From contig DGWL01000031.1 in NCBI GenBank assembly GCA_002396125.1, positions 25,069 through 51,529 of the forward strand: 26,461 nt of DNA, given 5' to 3'. This document shows, piece by piece, positions 6,615-13,897 of the stretch. The notes under the pieces were generated by a model that saw nothing but the letters and a program-made list of their open reading frames with translations, had not been told where the DNA came from and ran no database searches. Each line of letters opens with the position of its first letter. Positions within the stretch are counted from its first letter, which is position 1. A program made the position numbers and the translations under genes. The stretch comes from Porphyromonadaceae bacterium UBA4259. Lineage in GTDB: Bacteria; Bacteroidota; Bacteroidia; Bacteroidales; Muribaculaceae.

Positions 6615-8675
6615 ATGAAGAAAAAATTAATTGCCGCCGCTATTGTTGCGCTGGCATCAACCGGAATTGCTATGGGACAAACCAGCAACTTCAATTACAA
6701 CGTGGACCGCTTTGCCGACATTGAGGTGTTGCGCTATCAGGTCCCTGGTTTTAACGACTTGTCGCTTAACCAAAAGAAGTATGTCTACTACCTCACCGAG
6801 GCAGCCCTGCAAGGTCGCGACATTCTCTTTGACCAGAATGGCAAGTACAACCTCGTGGTGCGCCAGGTGCTCGAGGCTATCTACACAAGCTACAAGGGCG
6901 ACCGCTCAAGTGCCGATTTCAAGGGACTTGAGAAATACTTGAAGCAGGTGTGGTTCGGTAATGGTATTCATCACCACTATTCTCAGGACAAGTTTGTTCC
7001 CGAGTTCTCGCAAGCCTTCTTCGATGCCGAGTATAAAAAGCTCCCCATGGAGAAGTTACCCATCCAGTCGTGCGCCAAGTGCACCGAAGAGAAGAAATGC
7101 GACAAGGCCGACAAGCTACTCGCAGTTCTCGACAAGGTGATTTTTGATCCAACCTTCATGGCCAAGCGCGTGAATCAGGCCGATGGCGAGGATCTCATCC
7201 TCACCAGCGCCAACAACCTCTATGAGGGTGTTACACAAAAGGAAGTTGAAGATTTCTATAACGCCATCAAGGACCCCAACGATGAGACTCCCGTGAGCTA
7301 CGGCCTCAACCGCAAGGTGGTGAAAGAGAACGGCAAGGTGGTTGAGAAGCCCTACAAGATTGGCGGTCTCTACAGCCAGGCCATCGTCAACATCGTGTAC
7401 TGGCTGCAAAAGGCCAGCAGCGTTGCCGAGAACAATGCCCAAAAGGCCTATATCGCCAAGCTTATCGAGTTCTATACCACCGGCGACCTCAAGGCATTTG
7501 ACGACTACAGCATCATGTGGGCCGAGGAAACCAAAGGCACTGTCGACTTCATCAACGGCTTCATCGAGAGCTATGGCGACCCCCTGGGCATGACCGCCAA
7601 CTGGGAGAGCATCGTCAACTTCAAGAACAAGGATGCATCGTTCCGCACATCGCTCATCAGCGAGAACGCACAGTGGTTTGAGGACAACTCGCCTGTCGAC
7701 AAGCGATTCAAGAAGCAAAACGTGAAAGGCGTGAGCGCCAAGGTTATCACCGCTGCTATTCTTGCCGGCGACAGCTATCCCTCAACCCCAATAGGTATCA
7801 ACCTGCCCAACAGCAACTGGATTCGCGCCGCTCACGGCTCAAAGTCGGTGACCCTGGAGAACATTACCGATGCCTATGACGAGGTAGCTAGCGGCACCGG
7901 TTTCAACGAGGAGTTTGCCTACAGCAACACTGAGGTGGAGCTCATGAAGAAGCACCTCACCATCGCCGACAAGTTGCACACCGACCTGCACGAGTGCCTG
8001 GGTCACGCCAGCGGACAATTGCTGCCAGGTGTTGACCCCGATGCCCTCAAGGCCTATGGCGCCACACTCGAGGAAGGCCGCGCCGACCTCTTTGCCCTGT
8101 ATTATCTTGCCGATCCCAAACTCGTGGAGCTTGGCATCTTCAAAGACCCCGACACCTACAAGGCTGAATACTACAAGTACATCATGAATGGCCTTCTCAC
8201 CCAGCTCACCCGCATTGAGCCAGGCAAGGACATTGAGGAGTCGCACATGCGCAACCGCAAGTTCATCAGCGAGTGGTGCTACCAGATGGGTAAGAAAGAC
8301 AAGGTTATCGAGATTGTGAAAGACAAGAAGAGAGGTGGCAAGACCTATGTCAAGGTAAACAACTACGAGAAGTTGCGCGCCCTCTTTGGTAAGTTGCTTG
8401 CCGAGGTTCAGCGCATCAAGAGCGAAGGCGACTTTGAGGCTGGCCGTAAGCTGGTAGAGACCTACGGAGTTAAGGTTGACCCCAAGATTCACGCCGAGAT
8501 TCTCAAGCGCTACGAGAACCTGAACATCGCTCCTTACAAGGGCTTCGTCAACCCCGTCTACAAGCCCGTTTATGACGCCAACGGCGAAATCAAGGACATC
8601 AACATCAGCTACGGCGAGAACTACATCGACCAGCACCTGCGCTATGGTCGCGACTACTCGCCACTGACCAAGTAA
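6615..8675 (+). CDS. exported dipeptidyl peptidase III (peptidase family M49)
   Basis: I chose the ATG at 6615 over the upstream TTG at 6579 because it begins a clean signal peptide (MKKKLIAAAIVALASTGIAMG) and the TTG lies next to the predicted transcription start. The 686-residue protein carries the M49 zinc motif HECLGH with histidines at 459 and 464, and LEEGRAD around 485-490 supplying the third ligand, Glu. This metallopeptidase removes dipeptides from the N-terminus of short peptides. The cysteine inside HECLGH is also found in the characterised Bacteroides thetaiotaomicron enzyme. The signal sequence implies a periplasmic or surface role in peptide use. It is a single-gene unit: own promoter upstream, strong hairpin terminator downstream. 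Confidence 0.92.
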   Translation: MKKKLIAAAIVALASTGIAMGQTSNFNYNVDRFADIEVLRYQVPGFNDLSLNQKKYVYYLTEAALQGRDILFDQNGKYNLVVRQVLEAIYTSYKGDRSSADFKGLEKYLKQVWFGNGIHHHYSQDKFVPEFSQAFFDAEYKKLPMEKLPIQSCAKCTEEKKCDKADKLLAVLDKVIFDPTFMAKRVNQADGEDLILTSANNLYEGVTQKEVEDFYNAIKDPNDETPVSYGLNRKVVKENGKVVEKPYKIGGLYSQAIVNIVYWLQKASSVAENNAQKAYIAKLIEFYTTGDLKAFDDYSIMWAEETKGTVDFINGFIESYGDPLGMTANWESIVNFKNKDASFRTSLISENAQWFEDNSPVDKRFKKQNVKGVSAKVITAAILAGDSYPSTPIGINLPNSNWIRAAHGSKSVTLENITDAYDEVASGTGFNEEFAYSNTEVELMKKHLTIADKLHTDLHECLGHASGQLLPGVDPDALKAYGATLEEGRADLFALYYLADPKLVELGIFKDPDTYKAEYYKYIMNGLLTQLTRIEPGKDIEESHMRNRKFISEWCYQMGKKDKVIEIVKDKKRGGKTYVKVNNYEKLRALFGKLLAEVQRIKSEGDFEAGRKLVETYGVKVDPKIHAEILKRYENLNIAPYKGFVNPVYKPVYDANGEIKDINISYGENYIDQHLRYGRDYSPLTK

Positions 8676-8701
8676 AAAAGTAAATACTGGAAATTGAATA
8701 A

Positions 8702-8749
8702 AAAACTAGATTCTCTAGAGGTTTTAGATTTTCTAGAGAGTCTAGTTTT
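8702..8749 (+). terminator. hairpin terminator after peptidase gene
   Basis: Arms AAAACTAGATTCTCTAG (8702-8718) and CTAGAGAGTCTAGTTTT (8733-8749) pair over 17 bases with a single G-T wobble around a 14-base loop, followed by more T residues. It follows the peptidase stop by 26 bases. Its last base overlaps the -7 promoter element of the next gene. Confidence 0.75.
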
Positions 8750-8756
8750 ATTTTTG
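8749..8756 (+). promoter_or_regulatory. predicted -7 element for AlkD-like gene
   Basis: TATTTTTG fits TAnnTTTG, ending 10 bases before the ATG at 8767, so the leader would be only about 5 bases. The -33 region falls inside the terminator hairpin loop and has no clear TTTG. Confidence 0.45.
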
Positions 8757-8766
8757 CATAAAAACC

Positions 8767-9291
8767 ATGATACAATCAATTCGCAAAGAGTTTTTTGCCT
8801 ACCGCAATGGCATTGTGGCCGAGCAGTTGCGTGCCGCCGGTGACCCTCACGAGGTAATAATGGGATGCCAGCTGGCCGACGTGATTGCCATTGCCGCACG
8901 CTATGAAAAGAGTGCTATGCTGGCACAGGAACTGTGGAACGACGCTAAGCACCGCGAGTGCCGCATGGCGGCTCCCATGCTTTATCCTGGCGAGCAAATG
9001 ACCATGGACACTGCACTGCAGTGGGCTCAAAGCGTGGAGAGCGTGGAGATTGCCGACGTGCTTTGCCACCGCCTGTTACGCCACCTCGACTACGCTCCAC
9101 AGCTGTGGAAAAAACTGCAGCACAGTAACGCGCCACTGGTGCAATACACCGCTTGGCGCCTGCTGCTCAATCTTGTGCTAATGAATAGAATAGAAAAGAC
9201 CCCCAGGCTTCTCACCTTGGTAGAGCAGCAACTACTCACCGCCACCCCACCCTTGCTAGCTGTGCTGCAAAGCCTGCATGAAGAATTTTAA
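8767..9291 (+). CDS. short AlkD-like HEAT-repeat protein (DNA alkylation repair family)
   Basis: The 174-residue, almost all-helical protein begins MIQSIRKEFFAYRN. Its block AQELWNDAKHRECRMAAPML followed by TMDTALQWAQSVESVEIADV follows the helix pattern of AlkC/AlkD-type DNA alkylation repair proteins (family pattern: ELW....HE.R..A..L, then a W..D..S.D segment). Known AlkD enzymes excise alkylated bases using tryptophans and an aspartate on the concave face. Here the D[SN]WD-like segment reads SVESVEIAD, with no Trp, so glycosylase activity is doubtful. It is also shorter than the usual 220-240 residues. It is convergent with dinB 20 bases away with no obvious terminator between them, so the two may make overlapping antisense transcripts. 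No signal peptide is seen. Confidence 0.6.
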   Translation: MIQSIRKEFFAYRNGIVAEQLRAAGDPHEVIMGCQLADVIAIAARYEKSAMLAQELWNDAKHRECRMAAPMLYPGEQMTMDTALQWAQSVESVEIADVLCHRLLRHLDYAPQLWKKLQHSNAPLVQYTAWRLLLNLVLMNRIEKTPRLLTLVEQQLLTATPPLLAVLQSLHEEF

Positions 9292-9310
9292 CACACCTGC
9301 CAGGCACTGC

Positions 9311-10405
9311 TCACATCCAGCCTTGGAAGTCAAACTCCAGTTCTATCCACTCGTCGCGTGAAGTGGGCATCTCATGTGAGGTGCCGCGAGAAACCGAGAG
9401 CCCCATCAGGCGAATGGGATGCTCGCTGTAGTCAACCTGTTCAAGAAGTTGCAAGGCAAGAGGCATGATAGTTGATGAACCGCGCAACACCAGGTCTTGA
9501 GTGATAGAACGGGTTATCTGCCTAAAGTCATGAAACTTAACCTTAAGAGTGAGAGTGTGGCCGTCGAAGTCATATTTATCGAGTCGCCGCACCAGTTCAG
9601 CCACCGTTTTTTCCAGTTCGGCAAGAACTGCCGCAGGAGTGTTGATATCGTGCTCAAAGGTGTGCTCGCAACCCATCGATTTTCGCTCCCATTCAACCAC
9701 CACGGGGCGGTTATCAATGCCACGGGCAAAATTGTAGAACACCTGCCCCATCTTTCCAAACACGCCTGAGAGATGATTCAACGACACCTGCCGCAAGTCG
9801 GCACCGGTGAAGATGCCCATGCGGTGCATGGTCTCGGCAGTCTTGGGCCCCACAAGCCAAAACTTCTCGATGCGGAGCTTGTCGATAAAGTCTTGAGAAC
9901 GACTGGGATGAATTGTACACAACCCGTCGGGCTTGCGTTGGTCGCTGGCAATCTTGGCAAGAAACTTATTGTAGCTCACCCCGGCCGATGCCGTGAGGTG
10001 CAACCGCTGCTTGATTTTGGCCTTTATCTCACGCGCTATGTCCACCGCCAAGTCGATGCCCGGCTTGTTGACCGTCACATCAAGAAACGCCTCGTCGAGC
10101 GAGATGGGCTCAACAAGGTCGGTGTATTCGTGAAAAATCTCATGCATCTGCCTCGACACTTCCTTGTAGACCTGATAATGCCCCGGCACAACAATGAGTT
10201 GAGGACACAGACGCTTAGCCACGCGCATCGACATTGCGCTGTGCACTCCATAGGGTCGTGCCTCATAGCTCGCAGTAGCAACCACCCCGCGGTCGCTGTC
10301 ACCCCCCACCGCAATGGGCTTCCCCCGCAGTTCAGGATGGTCGCGTTGCTCCACCGAGGCGAAGAAAGCATCCATGTCGATGTGAATTATTTTGCGCTGT
10401 TCCAT
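9311..10405 (-). CDS. dinB: DNA polymerase IV (Y-family translesion polymerase)
   Basis: The 364-residue protein is a standard DinB. Catalytic carboxylates are in HIDMDAFFASVEQRD near the N-terminus and in ISLDEAFLDV near residues 101-110. The palm and fingers contain GVVATASYEARPYGVHSAM. The thumb and helix-hairpin-helix region carries KFWLVGPKTAETMHRMGI, and the little-finger domain completes the C-terminus. It copies past damaged or distorted template bases at the cost of fidelity. It has its own -7 element just upstream and diverges from the lipoprotein gene at 10510. A canonical clamp-binding peptide is not obvious at the C-terminus, which ends DFQGWM. No LexA-type operator was recognised. 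Confidence 0.96.
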   Translation of the reverse strand: MEQRKIIHIDMDAFFASVEQRDHPELRGKPIAVGGDSDRGVVATASYEARPYGVHSAMSMRVAKRLCPQLIVVPGHYQVYKEVSRQMHEIFHEYTDLVEPISLDEAFLDVTVNKPGIDLAVDIAREIKAKIKQRLHLTASAGVSYNKFLAKIASDQRKPDGLCTIHPSRSQDFIDKLRIEKFWLVGPKTAETMHRMGIFTGADLRQVSLNHLSGVFGKMGQVFYNFARGIDNRPVVVEWERKSMGCEHTFEHDINTPAAVLAELEKTVAELVRRLDKYDFDGHTLTLKVKFHDFRQITRSITQDLVLRGSSTIMPLALQLLEQVDYSEHPIRLMGLSVSRGTSHEMPTSRDEWIELEFDFQGWM

Positions 10406-10421
10406 AATATCGTTGTGAATG

Positions 10422-10429
10422 CAAATTTA
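10422..10429 (-). promoter_or_regulatory. predicted -7 element for dinB
   Basis: On the minus strand TAAATTTG fits TAnnTTTG and ends 16 bases before the ATG, giving a leader of about 10 bases. No TTTG is seen at the expected -33 distance. Confidence 0.5.
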
Positions 10430-10473
10430 CACATTAAATTTTAGATACCCGTGAAAGAATAACGTTCATTTCA

Positions 10474-10505
10474 TTTGGGTAAACGATGTCAATGATGTAT
10501 ATTTG
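10474..10505 (+). promoter_or_regulatory. predicted promoter overlapping the start of the lipoprotein gene
   Basis: TTTG at 10474-10477, a 20-base spacer and TATATTTG at 10498-10505 match the Bacteroidota consensus exactly. The -7 element ends only four bases before the ATG at 10510, so the transcript should begin at or within a base or two of the start codon. Confidence 0.65.
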
Positions 10506-10509
10506 CAAC

Positions 10510-11496
10510 ATGAAACATCTTTATTTAATTATCACAGTGATAGTTGCAATAGCCATGTGCAGTTGCAACGGCGGTGGTAGCGGCAACAGTCGAATGCCAC
10601 GCTCGGCCTCGGGCTTCAGCGATGAGGAGAAAGAAGATATCATGAACCGCAACAATCCATTGCGGCAAGGCGTTACTTACTTCCACAGCCAGGCTGTGGG
10701 ATACTCAGTACAGTACCCCAACTCTTTTGTCGACTTCAAGAAAGACGGCGACAAGGGTTTCACCTGCAAATCACGTGACGGCTATGCCACTCTCAAGGCC
10801 TGGGGAGAAAACACAAGTAGCCAACTTGAAGACCTGGTAGGTACTGCTCTAACCAATTTTAACAATAAGGGAGCTTCGGTCGAGAGCACCGACCTCGGCG
10901 ACGATTCGTTTGTGATTCAAGGTGAGATTGACGGGCGCCATTTCTACCGCCGCACCCTCATGCTACCTGGTGGCAAGTGCGCATCAATGCAACTTGAATA
11001 CAAGATTGAGTCGACCGACGACTTCGACTCTAACGCCATCTATGCCAGCTTGGGCTCCGAACTCGGCGAGACACTGATTGTGGGTGCCCCACCAGTTTCA
11101 GCCCAACCGGTTAAGCCCACCGCCGGAGTGGTGGCTCAAGTGGCCTATGTGGGAGAGTGGAACACGTTCTCAACAATGACTTCGAGCGTTGATGTCAAGA
11201 ACAAGTACCCCGAGTTCAAAGATGTGAACGGCTGGGATGCCATGACCGACGGCAAGGAGGTGTATTTCATTCTCGCCACAGCCCCCGACACCAAAATCAC
11301 TGTCAAGAACACCGTCACCGGCGAGCGGCTCTATAACCGCGACAGTCGCCCACTCATCGTCAAGTGTAACGAAGACGGCAAGCCCAATGTCGAGATAACC
11401 TTCATCACAGGCAAGGGCAAGGTTGTGCGCTATGTGCCCGCTCACGACAGCATCGGTAAGCCCGTTACCACACGCGAGATTCAACCCTTGCGATAA
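10510..11496 (+). CDS. putative lipoprotein, unknown function
   Basis: I start at the ATG at 10510 because MKHLYLIITVIVAIAMCSCN is a compact lipoprotein signal with cysteine at 17 or 19 as the lipid site. An in-frame ATG at 10486 would add eight residues and put the promoter inside the gene. The 328-residue protein then has a low-complexity GGGSGNSR linker. A domain at about 50-175 (GVTYFHSQAVGYSVQYPNSF onwards) recalls PsbP/DcrB-like beta-sheet domains that begin with a YP..F strand. A C-terminal beta-rich part follows, with WNTFSTMTSSVDVKNKYPEF and VEITFITGKGKVVRYVP. I do not recognise a precise family. Downstream after 53 bases is another exported protein in the same direction. It diverges from dinB. 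Confidence 0.7.
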   Translation: MKHLYLIITVIVAIAMCSCNGGGSGNSRMPRSASGFSDEEKEDIMNRNNPLRQGVTYFHSQAVGYSVQYPNSFVDFKKDGDKGFTCKSRDGYATLKAWGENTSSQLEDLVGTALTNFNNKGASVESTDLGDDSFVIQGEIDGRHFYRRTLMLPGGKCASMQLEYKIESTDDFDSNAIYASLGSELGETLIVGAPPVSAQPVKPTAGVVAQVAYVGEWNTFSTMTSSVDVKNKYPEFKDVNGWDAMTDGKEVYFILATAPDTKITVKNTVTGERLYNRDSRPLIVKCNEDGKPNVEITFITGKGKVVRYVPAHDSIGKPVTTREIQPLR

Positions 11497-11549
11497 TCTG
11501 TATTTTTTTAATTCCCACATAAGTTACACCTTAATTATTTGACAACATT

Positions 11550-12401
11550 ATGAAAAGAATTCACTCTGTAACAATGTGCGCAATCATGGCATTGATGATT
11601 GCCGCAACCTCACATGCACGAAGCCCTATCATGAGAGTCGAAACAAGCCGAGTTATGGTGGAAAATTTCACCATCGACAGGCAGTCATTACCCCAAGATA
11701 TTATTGGTTTCTACAATGCCTACGACATAGATTGGGAATTCAAGATGGGAAAGGCCATCATCTTGAGCTTGCGAGATGCTGTGGGTCACTTCATCATGGG
11801 CGAGAAATACAATGATGGCGAAGATATTGCAAGCGCACTCATGCGTGAGACCGGTGCAGCACAATCGCTACCCGTGCCACACCACATCCACAATGCCTTC
11901 TACTCAAGCAGCGACTTTGACTGGCTATTCAAGGATGGCATGAACAACTTCTACTTCAACCTCACCCGAGTGAAGCTTGTTGAAGGCATGCGTGGCAGCT
12001 GCGTGGTGCTGCGCAAGGAGTTCACCGGCTGGCAGGGAGCAACCAGCCATGTGTATCGCTACTACATGATTTACAACATTAATGAGGGTAAAGAACTGCC
12101 CGCAAGCTCCATTTTCATGAAAGGTGCCGAGAACAGGGTGCTCGATGCCATCTTGAGTGAAATGATGACAAAATATCAAGCTAAAGATTTCAAGGATTTG
12201 TGCAACAAGATTTGCATTATGGACGACACTAAGCTACCCCCGTTGCCCAAGAACATCGGTTTTGAAAACGGTGAGTTTATCTTCGTCTATAACCCCTACG
12301 AAATCACTTGCGGCAGCGCCGACATCATCACCGTTGCAGTGCCCGCATCCACCCTGCGCACAGCTCTCACAAGCGAAGCTGCACAAGCCCTAGGGCTATA
12401 A
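11550..12401 (+). CDS. secreted protein with DUF3298/RsiV-like C-terminal domain
   Basis: The 283-residue protein has a signal peptide (MKRIHSVTMCAIMALMIAATSHA). The C-terminal half contains a DUF3298/PdaC-like pattern: FYFNLTRVKLVEGMRG early, HVYRYYMIYNINEGKELPAS in the middle, then the NIGFENGEFIFVYNPYEI segment and a closing ITVAVPASTLRTAL strand-helix. This fold is found in RsiV-type anti-sigma factors and in accessory domains of peptidoglycan deacetylases, where it can bind muramidase or glycan. Here there is no membrane anchor or sigma-binding part, so a periplasmic role is inferred only. It follows the lipoprotein gene by 53 bases and is probably co-transcribed with it. A bidirectional terminator lies 20 bases after the stop. 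Confidence 0.7.
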   Translation: MKRIHSVTMCAIMALMIAATSHARSPIMRVETSRVMVENFTIDRQSLPQDIIGFYNAYDIDWEFKMGKAIILSLRDAVGHFIMGEKYNDGEDIASALMRETGAAQSLPVPHHIHNAFYSSSDFDWLFKDGMNNFYFNLTRVKLVEGMRGSCVVLRKEFTGWQGATSHVYRYYMIYNINEGKELPASSIFMKGAENRVLDAILSEMMTKYQAKDFKDLCNKICIMDDTKLPPLPKNIGFENGEFIFVYNPYEITCGSADIITVAVPASTLRTALTSEAAQALGL

Positions 12402-12420
12402 CCGCACCTGAAACCAACCT

Positions 12421-12464
12421 AAAAAACGTGGCAATTCTCAACCGCGAGAATCGCCACGTTTTTT
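12421..12464. terminator. bidirectional rho-independent terminator
   Basis: Arms AAAAAACGTGGCAATTCTC (12421-12439) and GAGAATCGCCACGTTTTTT (12446-12464) form a 19-bp stem with one mismatch and a 6-base loop. A and T runs flank both sides, so it can stop the DUF3298-like gene from the left and the LRR gene from the right. Confidence 0.88.
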
Positions 12465-12484
12465 TAATCTTGCCTTAGAGGAGG

Positions 12485-13864
12485 TTATTGTTCAACAATT
12501 TTCTTAAATTCTCTCCATTGAGGAGCTGCTTTGTAACTACTTGCCGTGCCACGGGGGACATATAGAGTGCAAGCCTTCATGTCGATCTCGTCAAACACGT
12601 CCTTGCCCATCTTAACATTGCCCACGTTCTCAATCTTGCTCACTATTGAGGTCACCATGTCGAGCCCCTTGAATGCCCAAGTTCCAATCTCCTCAACACC
12701 ACTACCTATTGTGACCTTTTTAATGTGGTCGTTATGCAAGAAGGCATGGTCACTGATGACTTTCACCGAGTTAGCGATATCAACCGTCTCAAGACTATCG
12801 CACCCCACAAAAGCGTAACTATCAATCTTGGTCACCGACGATGGTATCGTTAGTGTTCTCAAGTTGGTGCAATAGAAAAAAGCATGATCGCCAATGCGAG
12901 TAACCGAAGTTGGAATATTAACACTTGTCATACCCTTACAGCCATAGAAAGCCTCGCTGCCAATACGTTGCACAGTCTCAGGAATATTACTGTTATTGGT
13001 CCCTACCACAAGAGTTGCTGTAGCCGTCTCAATAATCGCGTTACAATTGTTGGGCGAATCATATACCTTATTACCCGGTGCCACCTCAAGGCGGGTTAAA
13101 TCATTACAATAATTAAATGCTCCATCTCCAATGCTCTTGACCTTGGCCGGAATAACAATCTCCTTGAGCTTGCCACATTCAAAGAATGCCTTCTCCCCTA
13201 TCTCGGTCAACGATGATGGCAACGTTATTGCCTCCAGGCTAGTACACATGCTAAATGCCGCTTCGCCAATCTTTTCCACCGATTTGCCTAGCTTAGCACT
13301 AGTCATCCACCTACAAGAGCCAAATGCCATTTTTCCAATTTCGGTAACTGAATTGGGAATGTCAACCGACTTTAAGTAACAATCATTGAATGCGGCTACG
13401 CCAATGCGCTTCACCTTACCGGGAATGGTTATTGATTTCAATCCACTCTCGGCAAAAGCATAGTCGCCAATCTGGGTCAGATTTGATGGAAGCTCTACCG
13501 ACTCAAGCCTAAAACACTGCATAAATGCCGATGTACCAATCGTTGTCACCGACTCGGGAATTTTTACCGATCGTAGCTCTGAATTAGCCATAAACGCATA
13601 CTCATCGATAGCAGTCACTTTATAAGTCTTCCCGCCATGATTTATAGTTGATGGTATAACAATGTAGCCAATGTATCCCTTTTGAGAAGGTGCAGGGGCG
13701 TCATGAGCCAAGAAAATTGGTGTCTCGCACGTGAAAGTAACGCTTTTTCCATCCTTGTTGAAATTGAAAAACAAGCCGCCCTCGCTGAAGTCATAGGCCA
13801 TAGACATCTGTGGAATTAAAGCCATCAAAAAACACAGTTTCAAAAATTTCATAAAATACTTCAT
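12485..13864 (-). CDS. secreted BspA-like leucine-rich repeat protein
   Basis: The 459-residue protein has a signal peptide ending near MSMAYDFSEGG and about twelve to thirteen LRR_5 (Treponema/BspA-type) repeats of 23 residues, typified by SVTTIGTSAFMQCFRLESV. The repeats are interrupted at about 275-315 by the usual island module (EVAPGNKVYDSPNN and IIETATATLVVG). It ends with YKAAPQWREFKKIVEQ, the common end of such proteins. They form right-handed solenoids that bind proteins such as extracellular matrix components. No cell-wall sorting or T9SS tail is seen, so it is probably periplasmic or surface-held by other means. It follows the alpha-2-macroglobulin gene by 33 bases with no terminator or clear promoter between, so the two are probably co-transcribed. 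M at residue 5 is an alternative start. Confidence 0.88.
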   Translation of the reverse strand: MKYFMKFLKLCFLMALIPQMSMAYDFSEGGLFFNFNKDGKSVTFTCETPIFLAHDAPAPSQKGYIGYIVIPSTINHGGKTYKVTAIDEYAFMANSELRSVKIPESVTTIGTSAFMQCFRLESVELPSNLTQIGDYAFAESGLKSITIPGKVKRIGVAAFNDCYLKSVDIPNSVTEIGKMAFGSCRWMTSAKLGKSVEKIGEAAFSMCTSLEAITLPSSLTEIGEKAFFECGKLKEIVIPAKVKSIGDGAFNYCNDLTRLEVAPGNKVYDSPNNCNAIIETATATLVVGTNNSNIPETVQRIGSEAFYGCKGMTSVNIPTSVTRIGDHAFFYCTNLRTLTIPSSVTKIDSYAFVGCDSLETVDIANSVKVISDHAFLHNDHIKKVTIGSGVEEIGTWAFKGLDMVTSIVSKIENVGNVKMGKDVFDEIDMKACTLYVPRGTASSYKAAPQWREFKKIVEQ

Positions 13865-13897
13865 AATTCAAGCGTTTATTAATAAAAATAATGCTAA

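Noticed and set aside
7116..8636. Long minus-strand frames (200 and 265 codons) inside the peptidase gene
   Set aside because: Leu/Val/Gly-rich shadow translations of a well-conserved M49 gene; no promoter or motif.
9773..10444. 223-codon plus-strand frame opposite dinB
   Set aside because: Antisense to a canonical DinB; no recognisable protein features.
12546..13600. Repeated DNA pattern resembling a tandem repeat array
   Set aside because: Explained by the 23-residue LRR_5 repeats of the encoded protein; no constant repeats with unique spacers as in CRISPR.
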